Assembly: GCA_902623175.1 (NCBI GenBank)
Contig: CACNSR010000012.1
Span: forward strand, 1-64,000
Length of the DNA stretch: 64,000 nt
DNA from: Halieaceae bacterium
Lineage (GTDB): Bacteria; Pseudomonadota; Gammaproteobacteria; Pseudomonadales; Halieaceae
Direction: 5' to 3'
Shown: positions 54,341 through 64,000 of the stretch, piece by piece
How positions within the stretch are numbered: position 1 is the first letter of the stretch
Layout: every line of letters starts with the position of its first letter
Made by a program: the position numbers and the translations under genes
Notes under the pieces: model-generated
Told to the model about the DNA's origin: nothing
The model's database searches: none
What the model saw: the letters and a program-made list of their open reading frames with translations, nothing else

Positions 54341-55342
54341 ATGATCGACCTCGGCCATAGTCCACATCGCCCGCCACCGCGCCTGATTCTCGCCCCCATG
54401 GAGGGGGTCGTTGACGCGGTCATGCGTGAGCAGCTCACCGCCATTGGCGGTTACGAGCGCTGCGTGACCGAATTCGTGCGAGTGTCTCAGACTGTCCTCC
54501 CGAAGCGGGTTTTTTTTCGTTATGCCCCTGAACTGCGACAAGGCGGACTCACTTCTTCAGGCACCCCTGTCTACCTTCAACTCTTGGGCTCGAACCCCGA
54601 GCTGATGGCCGCTAACGCGGCGCGTGCAGCCTCGCTTGGCGCACCAGGTATTGATCTGAATTTCGGCTGCCCTGCAAAAACCGTCAATCGATCGCAGGGC
54701 GGTGCTGTGTTGTTACGCTCCCCCCAACTCATCAGATCGATCTGCGAACAGGTGCGCGACAGGGTGCCCGAAAGCACACCGGTTACGGCAAAGATCCGTC
54801 TGGGCTATGACAGCGACGAACGCTTTGAGGAGATCCTAAACGTGCTGTCGGGCGTTGCCCTCTCAGAGATCACCATCCATGCCCGCACTAAACGACAGGG
54901 CTATCGTCCCCCCGCGCACTGGCATCAGCTTAGACAAGCCCACCTGACGCTCCCCTACCCCGTCATCGCCAATGGCGAGCTCTGGACGCCCGCCGATGTG
55001 GCACGTTGCGCCGAAATCAGCGGCTGCGATGCTTTCATGCTCGCCCGAGGCGCGCTTTGCCGCCCGGATTTCGGGGCCGCGATCGTGGCGGCTCATCGAG
55101 GCGAGGTGGGCCCGGCATTCAGCTGGCCTGAGGCACAGCAGCTACTAGTGACGTTTTTGGCCCGTAACCGTGCGCTTTACGACCCACGCTACGCGGTCAA
55201 TCCGGTGAAGCAGTGGCTCGTCTACCTGAAGGTTTACTACCCACAGGCGGCCGCCTTGTTCAGCGAGGTCAAAAGGATCACCGACCCCGACGATATGGCA
55301 CTGGCCCTGCAAGGCCGATCAGCACTTTCGCGGGCCGCCTGA
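54341..55342 (+). CDS. dusC: tRNA-dihydrouridine synthase (DusC-like)
   Basis: LILAPMEGVVDAVMREQLTAIGGYERCVTEFVRV; GIDLNFGCPAKTVNRSQGGAVLL. Confidence 0.92.
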   Translation: MIDLGHSPHRPPPRLILAPMEGVVDAVMREQLTAIGGYERCVTEFVRVSQTVLPKRVFFRYAPELRQGGLTSSGTPVYLQLLGSNPELMAANAARAASLGAPGIDLNFGCPAKTVNRSQGGAVLLRSPQLIRSICEQVRDRVPESTPVTAKIRLGYDSDERFEEILNVLSGVALSEITIHARTKRQGYRPPAHWHQLRQAHLTLPYPVIANGELWTPADVARCAEISGCDAFMLARGALCRPDFGAAIVAAHRGEVGPAFSWPEAQQLLVTFLARNRALYDPRYAVNPVKQWLVYLKVYYPQAAALFSEVKRITDPDDMALALQGRSALSRAA

Positions 55343-55393
55343 TCACTATCGACAAACACGCGCTGCGAAGATATGCCCTGAGGACACGAAACG

Positions 55394-56935
55394 ATGACCA
55401 CCCTGGCTGAAGAAAACCAAACCGACCTGTGGGGCCACCCCCGCGGGTTATACATCTGCTTCGCCACGGAACTGTGGGAGCGTTTCTCCTTCTACGGCAT
55501 GAAGTATCTGTTGCTCCTATATCTCACCAAGTACCACCTGTTCTCCGACGCGGCAGGTTTAGGTGTATTGGGCAGCTACGCCTCCCTCGTTTATGCTATG
55601 CCCGTGCTGGGCGGCCTCATTGCCGACCGGTTTATAGGTATGCGCAAAGCGGTCACGTTTGGCGGCTTGCTGCTTGTCGCCGGGCACCTCGGCATGGCGT
55701 TTGAGGGCGAGGCAGCCCGTCAAACGGCGGCCGGTATCGTCCGCGACGATCAGGCGCTGTCGCTCTTCTATCTCTCACTGGCGTTGATCGTGGTCGGGGT
55801 CGGATTTCTCAAACCCAATATTTCGACGGTGGTCGGCAAGCTCTACCCCGAGGGTGACCCCCGCCGCGACGCGGGCTTCACGATTTTCTACATGGGCATC
55901 AACATAGGTGCCTTCAGCGCGACGTTGCTCTGCGGTTGGCTGGGTGAAGTTTATGGCTGGTCCTGGGGCTTTGGCGCGGCGGGTGTTGGCATGTTGCTCG
56001 GCCTCATCGTTTTCCAGTGGGGGCAAAGCACCCTCATGGGCCACGGCGAGCCCGAACACCCGGAGCGGCTCACGCAAGGCGCTGGTATCCCCGGGTTGAA
56101 TATCGAGCAGGCCATTTACGCGGGCAGTTTCCTCATGGTGGCCGTGGTCTGGCAGCTGGTGCAACTGGCCGACATAGTGGGAACGCTGCTGGACGTACTG
56201 TCGCTGACGGTGTTCGCGGGTCTGGGGTGGTTTTTGCTGTTTCGCTGCACAAAGGTTGAACGCGACCGAATGTTTGTCCTGATTCTGCTGACCCTCTCAA
56301 CGGTGATTTTCTGGGCGCTGTTCGAGCAAGGTGCTGGCTCCATGACACTTTACGCAGACCGCGTCACGGACAAGACGCTGTTTGGCACGACCTTCACCGC
56401 CGCGCAATTCGGCGCCGCCAATGCCTTCTTCATTTTCTCTCTGGCACCGCTCTTTGCCATGCTCTGGATCCGCCTCGGGCGGCGAGGCTGGGAACCCGGC
56501 ACGCCGGTGAAGTTTTCCCTCGGCATCGCTCAGGCGGGTCTGGGTTTTGGCGCGCTGGTCTATGGTGCACAGTTCCCCGATCAGACAGGCGTGGTCTCGG
56601 CCTGGTGGCTCATCTTGGCTTACCTGCTTCATACCACGGGTGAGCTGTGCCTGAGCCCGGTAGGCCTGTCGGCGGTCACCAAACTCGCGGTCCCGTCGGT
56701 GGTCGGTGTAATGATGGGCACCTGGTTTTTGGCGTCAGCCTACTCCTCCTACGTCGCCGCGCAAATCGCCACCATCGCTGCCCGCCCCGCCGACGAGGCA
56801 AGTCTCGACCTCACCGATGCACTATCGGGCTACACCGAATTGTTTAGTCAGTTGCTCACGATCGGTGTAGCTGGCGGCGCGGTGTTACTGGTGCTGTCGC
56901 CGGTGCTGAAGCGCATGATGCACGGCGTGCGATAA
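55394..56935 (+). CDS. POT-family oligopeptide:H+ symporter
   Basis: LWERFSFYGMKYLLLLYL; GVGFLKPNISTVVGKLY; FTIFYMGINIGAF. Confidence 0.95.
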   Translation: MTTLAEENQTDLWGHPRGLYICFATELWERFSFYGMKYLLLLYLTKYHLFSDAAGLGVLGSYASLVYAMPVLGGLIADRFIGMRKAVTFGGLLLVAGHLGMAFEGEAARQTAAGIVRDDQALSLFYLSLALIVVGVGFLKPNISTVVGKLYPEGDPRRDAGFTIFYMGINIGAFSATLLCGWLGEVYGWSWGFGAAGVGMLLGLIVFQWGQSTLMGHGEPEHPERLTQGAGIPGLNIEQAIYAGSFLMVAVVWQLVQLADIVGTLLDVLSLTVFAGLGWFLLFRCTKVERDRMFVLILLTLSTVIFWALFEQGAGSMTLYADRVTDKTLFGTTFTAAQFGAANAFFIFSLAPLFAMLWIRLGRRGWEPGTPVKFSLGIAQAGLGFGALVYGAQFPDQTGVVSAWWLILAYLLHTTGELCLSPVGLSAVTKLAVPSVVGVMMGTWFLASAYSSYVAAQIATIAARPADEASLDLTDALSGYTELFSQLLTIGVAGGAVLLVLSPVLKRMMHGVR

Positions 56936-57070
56936 ATCAAATCTAGGCAGGCCGCTGTTCATGGACACACCGATGGACGCACCGATCTGCAAAGAAGTAC
57001 CAGCCTCTGCCTGCCGGAAAGCCCTGCAGACTTGCTACTCTTCGCGGGTCATTAAACGCGGAAAAATCAG

Positions 57071-58264
57071 ATGTCAGATCGGCGATTTGAGATTGTGCTG
57101 TACGGCGCGACCGGTTTTACCGGCAAACTGGTGGCAGAGTATCTAGCTGAGGCGCACCCAGATCTCAAGTGGGCTATTGCAGGACGCAGCCAGCAAAAAC
57201 TAGACGAAGTTCGGCAAGTGGTAAATCTGCCGGAGTTGCCCATGATCACGGCTGACAGCGCCGATCCTGCCTCACTGACTGCCATGGCCGAGCAAGCCAC
57301 TGCGCTAATTAGCACAGTGGGACCCTATGCGAAGTACGGCACACCCGTCCTCGAAGCTTGCGCGACCGAGGGCACTCACTATTGCGACCTCACTGGCGAA
57401 GCACAGTGGATGGCGGAAGTGTATGAGCAGATCGACCCGATCGCTAAGGACAGTGGTGCGCGGCTTGTGCACTGCTGCGGGTTCGATTCGATCCCCTCAG
57501 ACCTATCCGTGTTCTTCCTGCAGAACCATTTCAAGGAACGCTTCGGCAGATACGCCACCCATGTAACCGGCCGCATGGGCCGAGCCTCGGGGGGCGTCAG
57601 CGGTGGCACAGTCGCAAGCCTGATGTATGTTGCGGAGCAGGCTTCCAAAGACCCGGTAATCAAGGAGCGGGTCATGGATCCCTACGCGCTCTATCCTGCC
57701 GGCCTGGATAAGGGATTGGATGGCCCAGATCAGGCGGGTATCTCCTGGGACGACAACTTCGAGTCCTGGACAGGCCCATTTGTCATGGCGGCCATCAATA
57801 CTAAAGTGGTTAGACGCTCCCACGCCCTCGCGGGCCTGCCCTACGGCGAAGACTTCCGCTACGACGAGTCCCAGCTGTGCTCGAGCCGCGCCAAGGCGTT
57901 GTTGAGCGCGGGAGGCTTGGGCGCGGTGATGGCGGGAACCTTTTTCTCTCCGACCCGGGCGCTCCTGAAAAAAGTGCTGCCCGAACCCGGTGAGGGACCT
58001 AACGAGACCACCCGCAACAATGGTTTTTTTGAGTTTTGGGCGCATGGCACCGACAACGATAATCAACTGCGCGTCAAAGTAGCGGGGCAGCGCGACCCGG
58101 GCTATGGAGCTACCTCGCGCATGCTGGCGCAAGCGGGCCTTTGCCTCGCGCGGGATGAGCTTTCTGTAGGCGGCGGCATTTGGACCACTGCCAGCGCTAT
58201 GGGAGACCCGCTTCTGGCGCGCCTAGCTCAGGTTGATATCCACTTCTCAGTGGTTGAGGACTGA
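57071..58264 (+). CDS. Saccharopine dehydrogenase-like / trans-acting enoyl reductase family protein
   Basis: FEIVLYGATGFTGKLVAEYLAE; VGPYAKYGTPVLEAC; GFDSIPSDL. Confidence 0.92.
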   Translation: MSDRRFEIVLYGATGFTGKLVAEYLAEAHPDLKWAIAGRSQQKLDEVRQVVNLPELPMITADSADPASLTAMAEQATALISTVGPYAKYGTPVLEACATEGTHYCDLTGEAQWMAEVYEQIDPIAKDSGARLVHCCGFDSIPSDLSVFFLQNHFKERFGRYATHVTGRMGRASGGVSGGTVASLMYVAEQASKDPVIKERVMDPYALYPAGLDKGLDGPDQAGISWDDNFESWTGPFVMAAINTKVVRRSHALAGLPYGEDFRYDESQLCSSRAKALLSAGGLGAVMAGTFFSPTRALLKKVLPEPGEGPNETTRNNGFFEFWAHGTDNDNQLRVKVAGQRDPGYGATSRMLAQAGLCLARDELSVGGGIWTTASAMGDPLLARLAQVDIHFSVVED

Positions 58265-58440
58265 TCCGAATCACTTGAGGGTGGGATCGCATCGCAAAAA
58301 AGTAGCCGGAGGGCGGCTCGTATTTAAACTTCTCTCCGCCTAGCTTGGCTTCCTTCACCAAACCACACTTAGCTATGGTAAATGTCGCCATGCCGCTAAG
58401 GGTATTGTATTGCTCATCGCCCGCGTTGACTTTAAGGAAT

Positions 58441-58480
58441 CTTGATCCACGTATATCACCCTTGATCCACGAATATCACC
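58441..58480. repeat. Tandem duplication of a 20-bp unit (CTTGATCCACGWATATCACC)
   Basis: Two abutting copies, 19/20 identical, across the 3' end of the next SDR gene. Confidence 0.9.
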
Positions 58481-59207
58481 AGGGGATGCTCTCACCCCGC
58501 CAGTCGAGATACGAGAGCTCACCATCCGCCTCAAGGCTAGCAAGCACTGTGTCGAGCGCCTTAGCTGCCCGCGCAGGTGAGAACAGTTTTTCCGGTGCGA
58601 CGTTGGCCTGAAAAGGCTGGGACAACGGGGTATCTACCGTACCGGGGTGGTAGGCCATGATCTTGGCGGCAGGGTTGACTCGCCGCATCTCCAGCGCCGC
58701 ACAGCGCAGCATCATATTTAGCGCCGCCTTGCTGCCGCGATAGCTGTACCACCCGCCGAGACCGTTATCGCCGATGCTACCCACTCGAGCTGACAGCACC
58801 GCAATACGCGGCGCTGCGCTGCGCTTGAGAACGGGTGCCAGCGAAGCCAACACCCGCATCGGCAGAAACGTATTGATCTCGAATACCTGCTCCATCGCAC
58901 TCGTTTTCAGCTGATTGAGTGCCCGCTCCGGCCGATAGCCCTCCCCCTGCAAGACTCCGTTACAGATGACCAGTCGGCTGATATCCGCTGACTGTTCCTG
59001 CAATTGAATAGCAAGCGCCGCCAGCGCGGCCTCACTGTAGTCACACTGGTGAGTCTGCACGCCGAGCTGCTCAACCACCGCGAGTGAGTCCGCTGATCGC
59101 GCGACCGCAAGAATCCGCTGCGCGCCCTCGCCAGACCATATCTCGATCAGTGCGCGCCCGATCGCGCTTCCGGCGCCGATCACTATATCCAGACTGATGC
59201 TGCTCAT
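58476..59207 (-). CDS. SDR-family oxidoreductase (CsgA-like)
   Basis: DIVIGAGSAIGRALIEIW; YSYRGSKAALNMM. Confidence 0.88.
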   Translation of the reverse strand: MSSISLDIVIGAGSAIGRALIEIWSGEGAQRILAVARSADSLAVVEQLGVQTHQCDYSEAALAALAIQLQEQSADISRLVICNGVLQGEGYRPERALNQLKTSAMEQVFEINTFLPMRVLASLAPVLKRSAAPRIAVLSARVGSIGDNGLGGWYSYRGSKAALNMMLRCAALEMRRVNPAAKIMAYHPGTVDTPLSQPFQANVAPEKLFSPARAAKALDTVLASLEADGELSYLDWRGESIPW

Positions 59208-59283
59208 TGCCCTTACCTCATCCGACACCCAACCTAATTAGGTTAGGCTGTTCTCTTCTTCTTACGACAGGACGGGCCGCCAG

Positions 59284-60174
59284 ATGACTTCACCGCACCG
59301 CATCGCTTTCATTGGATTAGGTGCCATGGGCTACCCCATGGCCGGTCACCTGGCGCGCGCAGGGCATGAGGTAACCGTCTTCAACCGCACCATCGGCCGC
59401 GCCGAGGCGTGGCAACGCGACTACGGCGGCCACGTTGCGCCAACACCGGCAGCCGCGGCAAAGGACCAAGACGCCGTGATGTTGTGCGTGGGCAACGACG
59501 ATGATGTGCGCGAAGTCGTCATCGGTGAGCACGGCGCGATCTCATCAATGCGCGAAGGCGCGCTCCTTGTTGACCACACCACCACCTCAGAGGCTCTTGC
59601 TAAGTCAATGGCAACCTCGGCCAATCAGTCGGGTGTGGCATTCCTCGATGCGCCCGTTTCAGGAGGACAAATCGGCGCGGAAAATGGCGCATTGACGGTC
59701 ATGGTAGGCGCTCAAGAGCATGCCTTCATTGAGGCTGTGCCGCTGATTGAGTGCTACGCCAAAAGCGTTCGGCGTATGGGGCCGGTCGGCGCCGGGCAGC
59801 TAACCAAAATGGTCAACCAAATCTGCATAGCGGGGCTACTACAAGGATTATCTGAAGGCATTCACTTTGCCGAGCGCGCCGGGCTTGATGTCCCGGCCGC
59901 CATAGAGGTCATTGCGCAGGGGGCGGCACAGTCATGGCAGATGAATAACCGCGCCGAGACCATGATCAGGGGTGAGTTCGACTTTGGCTTCGCGGTTGAC
60001 TGGATGCGCAAGGACTTGGGCATCGCAATTGAGACCGCTCGGTCGGTAGGGGCCGAGGTGCCTGTCACCCAATTGGTCGATACCTTTTATGCGGACGTAC
60101 AAGGGCTCGGAGGACATCGGTGGGACACCTCGAGCCTGATTCAGCGGCTGCGCGCTAGTGAGGCCAATCGCTAA
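59284..60174 (+). CDS. NAD(P)-dependent 3-hydroxyacid dehydrogenase family protein (GarR/HIBADH-like)
   Basis: IAFIGLGAMGYPMAGHLARAGHEVTVFNR; FLDAPVSGGQIGAENGALTVMVG. Confidence 0.94.
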   Translation: MTSPHRIAFIGLGAMGYPMAGHLARAGHEVTVFNRTIGRAEAWQRDYGGHVAPTPAAAAKDQDAVMLCVGNDDDVREVVIGEHGAISSMREGALLVDHTTTSEALAKSMATSANQSGVAFLDAPVSGGQIGAENGALTVMVGAQEHAFIEAVPLIECYAKSVRRMGPVGAGQLTKMVNQICIAGLLQGLSEGIHFAERAGLDVPAAIEVIAQGAAQSWQMNNRAETMIRGEFDFGFAVDWMRKDLGIAIETARSVGAEVPVTQLVDTFYADVQGLGGHRWDTSSLIQRLRASEANR

Positions 60175-60252
60175 GACTCCGCGGCGACTTCTTGTATTGT
60201 GGGTTAAACTGCAGCCAACGCCACCTCGTCGACTAAAACCCCCAGCGCAACC

Positions 60253-61032
60253 TTACATCGCGCCGGGAAACGCGCCGCCATCGAGCAGGATGTTCTGGCC
60301 AATCACAAAGCCTGCCTTCTCCGAGCACAGCCAGGCGCAGGCAGCGCCAAATTCGTCAGCGGTGCCAAAACGGCCGGCAGGTACGGTGGCGGTGCGCGCC
60401 TCGCGTGCCTCAGCCTCGGACGTGCCCCGTGCCGACGCGTCGACCTGATCAAGCATCGCGAGCCGGTCGGTGTCATGTAACCCGGGTAAGAGGTTGTTGA
60501 TCGTGACGCCACTGCCCGCGACCTGCCGTGACACTCCCGCCACGTAGCCCGTAAGACCGGAACGTGCGGTATTGGAGAGTCCAAGCACGGGTATCGGCGC
60601 CTTCACGGCTACGCTGGTGATATTAACGATCCGGCCCCAGCCGCGCTCCATCATGCTGGGCAGCAGCGCCTTGATCAGTGCGATAGGCGTTAACAAATTC
60701 GCATCAAAGGCAGCAATAAAATCATCGCGATCCCAGTCGGTCCACATGCCAGGCGGCGGGCCGCCCGCATTGGTTACCAGAATATCGACGTCACCTGCCA
60801 CTGCGAGCACCGCCGACTGACCCGCCTCACTCGTGATATCTGCGGCGATCGTCTTCACCGCAACGCCGTGGGCGTCCTGTATTGAGGCTGCGGTCGCCTC
60901 CAGTGCCTCACTGCCCCGCGCATTCAAAACAAGATCGACGCCCTCTGCGGCAAGCGCTTCTGCGCACCCTTTTCCTAAACCCTTTGAGGAAGCGCATACC
61001 AGTGCAGTGCGTCCTTTAATACCGAGATCCAT
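60253..61032 (-). CDS. SDR-family oxidoreductase
   Basis: ALVCASSKGLGKGCAEALAAEG; VTNAGGPPPG; ENITLLDGG-like tail QNILLDGGAFPG. Confidence 0.93.
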   Translation of the reverse strand: MDLGIKGRTALVCASSKGLGKGCAEALAAEGVDLVLNARGSEALEATAASIQDAHGVAVKTIAADITSEAGQSAVLAVAGDVDILVTNAGGPPPGMWTDWDRDDFIAAFDANLLTPIALIKALLPSMMERGWGRIVNITSVAVKAPIPVLGLSNTARSGLTGYVAGVSRQVAGSGVTINNLLPGLHDTDRLAMLDQVDASARGTSEAEAREARTATVPAGRFGTADEFGAACAWLCSEKAGFVIGQNILLDGGAFPGAM

Positions 61033-61136
61033 AAGCGGCGACTCCTGTAAACTCAGGCCGATTATCCGCTATCCGGCGGTCACTGTGCGAGTCGAAAAGC
61101 CAACCCACGTGATCCGAGTATCACCGGGAGACCAAT

Positions 61137-61583
61137 ATGTCCGCTAATCCTTTTTGGGAAGCCAAGTCGCTCGGCGCTATGACCGACGCAGAGTGGGAGT
61201 CACTGTGCGATGGCTGCGGGCAGTGCTGTCTTCACAAGCTGGTCAATGAGGACACCGCCGACGTGTTCTACACCCGGGTGGCCTGCCAACTGCTAGATGA
61301 CGAGACGGGTCGATGCACACGTTATACGACACGCCTTGTGGAAGTTGAAGACTGCCTCGACGTGCGTCGTATGAGTGCTGCTGAGCTGGCGTGGATGCCA
61401 CGAACCTGCGCCTACCGACGCCTGGCGGAGGGGGAGTCGCTCCCATGGTGGCACCCTCTGATAACAGGGGACCCGCAGTCGACCTCCAATGCCTGCATGG
61501 CCCTCTCGGGCAGAACGATCAGCGAGACCGCGGCCGATCTCGATCAACTGGAGGCCGAGATCATTGAGTGGGTCGATATCTGA
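61137..61583 (+). CDS. YcgN-family cysteine cluster protein
   Basis: PFWEAKSLGAMTDAEWESLCDGCGQCCLHKL. Confidence 0.93.
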   Translation: MSANPFWEAKSLGAMTDAEWESLCDGCGQCCLHKLVNEDTADVFYTRVACQLLDDETGRCTRYTTRLVEVEDCLDVRRMSAAELAWMPRTCAYRRLAEGESLPWWHPLITGDPQSTSNACMALSGRTISETAADLDQLEAEIIEWVDI

Positions 61584-61592
61584 GGGCGAGAA

Positions 61593-62048
61593 TTAGCCTA
61601 ACTTGAGCGCCCGACTTAACAATCGATCCAATTGATCAGCGAAGGCCTTGCGATCGGTCTGATTGAGCGGCGGCGGGCCACCAGTATGCTCGCCAGAGGC
61701 GCGCATAGTTTCCATGAAGTCGCGCATTTGTAAGCGTTGGCGAATGTTGTTTTCCGTGTAGCGCTCCCCCCTAGGCGTGATCACCAGAGCGCCCTGCTCG
61801 AGCACCTCGCTGGCGAGTGGGATATCGGCAGTGATCACTAGGTCACCCTCCTCTACTCGGGCGACGATTTCATGATCTGCCATGTCGGGGCCCTTGGCAA
61901 CCTGATACAAGCTAATCAGGGGGGAGGCAGGAATCTGGAAGGACTGGTTAGCGAAAAGCGTGAGCTTAACGCTGCGCTTTTGTGCGGCGCGATACAGAAT
62001 GTCACGGATCACCACGGGGCAAGCATCGGCATCGACCAGAATGTTCAT
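61593..62048 (-). CDS. YaiI/YqxD (DUF188) family protein
   Basis: MNILVDADACPVVIRDILYRAA; DLVITADIPLA. Confidence 0.95.
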   Translation of the reverse strand: MNILVDADACPVVIRDILYRAAQKRSVKLTLFANQSFQIPASPLISLYQVAKGPDMADHEIVARVEEGDLVITADIPLASEVLEQGALVITPRGERYTENNIRQRLQMRDFMETMRASGEHTGGPPPLNQTDRKAFADQLDRLLSRALKLG

Positions 62049-62208
62049 TGTACTTGGTTGACCTCGTCACCTATGCAGCCGCCGGCTACCTATTGCATAG
62101 CTTCACTGTCTGTATGGGGAGCCGCAATGGCCCCCCTCCAGCGCTGGCGAGGCCTTGCCAACTGTGTATACTACGCGCCCCGGCAAGGTGCTGCCCTGTT
62201 GGCTTTGC

Positions 62209-62285
62209 GCGGAATTAGCTCAGCTGGATAGAGCGTCGGTCTACGAAACCGAAGGTCGCAGGTTCGACTCCTGCATTCCGCGCCA
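62209..62285 (+). tRNA. tRNA-Arg (anticodon ACG)
   Basis: Cloverleaf GCGGAAT/ATTCCGC, loop CTACGAA, TTCGACT, encoded CCA. Confidence 0.96.
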
Positions 62286-62308
62286 TCTCCGCTCTGGCCA
62301 CTCTGGTC

Positions 62309-62605
62309 TCAGCGCGTCACGGCTTCCAAGATTTCGATTTCCGGTCCGCCGGCTACCAGACCAGCCAACTGTTTACTGGCCTCGCGAAACTAATCGCTCT
62401 TGCCATGCGCTTCGAGGGCCTCTGGGCTATCGTACTGCGCCATCACCTTATACACCTGCAGATCGCTGCCACTTTTATGCAGCGCGGAAAATACATTGCC
62501 GGGCTCGTTAGCCCTCACCTTTTCAGTAATATCCAAAAACGTTTGCTCGAACTCATCGTTCTTGCCTTACACAACAGTAATCGTCGCCAACAAGCCAATA
62601 GCCAT
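62309..62605 (-). pseudogene. Antibiotic biosynthesis monooxygenase (ABM)-like gene with two in-frame stops
   Basis: Frame reads MAIGLLATITVV*GKNDEFEQTFLDITEKVRANEPGNVFSALHKSGSDLQVYKVMAQYDSPEALEAHGKSD*FREASKQLAGLVAGGPEIEILEAVTR*. Confidence 0.85.
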
Positions 62606-62840
62606 AACGTGCCTCTAAGTTGAGTGTAAATGATGGGTCATGCTGCGCAGTGTATCCGAGGACAATGCAACACTCAGTGGCCTCGCGCGAATAACCGTCA
62701 TACGTCTCCTCCACTGGCTGGATCCACTTCGGCTTTCGAAGCACGGAACAAGACACCACCCTATGCTTTAGACAGGTCACTGCGGTCATGTCCGGATACA
62801 CTCGCCAATCACTACACCAACCCGATCAGAGGAGTAACAC

Positions 62841-63275
62841 ATGAGGGCGAGCGCCGAACTGGTGCCAATGGGCACCATCACCGCACAGCTGGGGCAGCGT
62901 ATTGAGGTAGGCGACGGGCCTAAGGGCGCTCGGTTGCTGGTGGATGTCACCAGCGTTGAGGTCGAAAGCGATCGACTGCGCGCTAGTCTGGCGGCGACCG
63001 ACGCAGCAGACTGGCTGACGGTCGGCAGTGACGGCACCGTTGGCTGTGTCGACGTGCGACTAACCCTGAAAACTGATGACGGCGCCTACATCTACGTCGA
63101 GTATGGCGGGCGGGCCGATATGGCCAATGGCCTGATCGTCACCGCGCCCACTTTTCAGACCGGCGATGATCGCTACGCCTGGCTCAACCGGATTCAAGCG
63201 GTCGGCGCCGGATCTCTAGGTGAGGATGGGGTCCTGACCTACTCTCTCTATGAGGTTGTCCTCAGTCGGAGCTGA
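62841..63275 (+). CDS. DUF3237 domain-containing protein
   Basis: GARLLVDVTSVEVESDRLRASL; VRLTLKTDDGAYIYVEYGGR; TFQTGDDRYAWLNRIQAVG. Confidence 0.88.
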   Translation: MRASAELVPMGTITAQLGQRIEVGDGPKGARLLVDVTSVEVESDRLRASLAATDAADWLTVGSDGTVGCVDVRLTLKTDDGAYIYVEYGGRADMANGLIVTAPTFQTGDDRYAWLNRIQAVGAGSLGEDGVLTYSLYEVVLSRS

Positions 63276-63310
63276 GTTTCCCTGCGCGGCTGTTTCGCTA
63301 CAGTGACGTC

Positions 63311-63499
63311 ATGCCACGTCGAACGTATGAATCAGACGGACACCGCGTCGAGGTCGTAGAAGATCTCGACGCACTGGTATCTGACAAGCGCGAAGGCTGG
63401 CGTGCGACACCGGCTAAGGCGCGGAGACGGCAGCGTCGCTATGGTAAACGCTTGACCAAAACAATTCTTCGTGCGGATGTGGATCGTGACGGGAGCTAG
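63311..63499 (+). CDS. Small hypothetical protein
   Basis: 62-aa ORF, basic C-terminus, no recognised domain. Confidence 0.4.
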   Translation: MPRRTYESDGHRVEVVEDLDALVSDKREGWRATPAKARRRQRRYGKRLTKTILRADVDRDGS

Positions 63500-63589
63500 C
63501 CACACCCTCCACTAAAATTGCATAAATAAAGCCCGCACAGGCCCGAGCATCAGGCTGAGTGAGTCCGCAAAGAACAAAAATAAGAGCAC

Positions 63590-63634
63590 AAAAAAAGCCC
63601 CATCAAAGCCGCCGGTGAGGCGCTTTTCTGGGGC
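63590..63634 (-). terminator. Candidate minus-strand intrinsic terminator
   Basis: GCCCC...GGGGC hairpin followed by T7 on the minus strand. Confidence 0.6.
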
Positions 63635-63862
63635 CGTTTCAGACTTTTGGTCCGACCCTGTGTACGCCCTCCGCCATGAGCGGATCACTACCATCCCCCC
63701 CATACAGATATCCCAGCCGCCCCCGCGCGCCTCACACCTCTCATTTAGAGGCGCTGCAGTAACTGCGGCTTGCTTCATGACAATGCAACAGAATGTCGTT
63801 AACGTAGAGTGAGTCGGTGCACTTGCCACCAATCAACAAAAACGCAATAAGGGGAAAAAGCA

Positions 63863-64000
63863 GTGAAATACTGGGTCAATACATTGTTTAGCCTGCTCAT
63901 CGTGATGGCGATGAGTCCGGCGCAAGCACAGCAGGACATGCCGCAGCTAGGTGCCATCGAGAGCTGGGGCTGCCAAATGAACGAAGGCAAATCCATGTCG
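63863..64000 (+). CDS. Exported hypothetical protein (3' partial, GTG start)
   Basis: SD-like GGGGA; (M)KYWVNTLFSLLIVMAMSPAQAQQDMPQLGAIESWGC runs off the window. Confidence 0.65.
   Translation, partial: MKYWVNTLFSLLIVMAMSPAQAQQDMPQLGAIESWGCQMNEGKSMS

Overview
64 kb of a gammaproteobacterial chromosome, probably marine and possibly OM60/NOR5/Halieaceae-like; that placement is inferred from gene content and synteny only. The window is mostly housekeeping: mfd-csiV, lexA-topA, rnd/ycgL, recR-dnaX with an SRP RNA, moaCDE, mutS-fdxA, and an accA-tilS-pyrG-kdsA-eno-ftsB-ispD-ispF-pcm-nlpD block. Between these lie metabolic modules: a PQQ alcohol dehydrogenase beside a MoxR/VWA pair, two Rieske oxygenases, an RND pump with a TetR regulator, and several SDRs and MFS/POT transporters. 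Three tRNAs are present. I saw no CRISPR array, transposase, prophage or recognisable defence system, and no convincing wholly new system. The most useful observations are: (i) tilS is frameshifted at a C9 tract; (ii) three further reading frames are interrupted (an ABM-family gene with two in-frame stops, a DUF3012-like relic, and the 5' end of a Rieske oxygenase); (iii) a 43-bp near-perfect palindrome overlaps a putative promoter of the RND-TetR operon; (iv) conserved neighbours are missing (ybaB, rpoS, truD, surE, sulA); (v) an ASCH / FAD-oxidoreductase / Rieske cluster lies next to a tRNA-Arg. All calls come from reading the sequence and ORF track; no searches were run.
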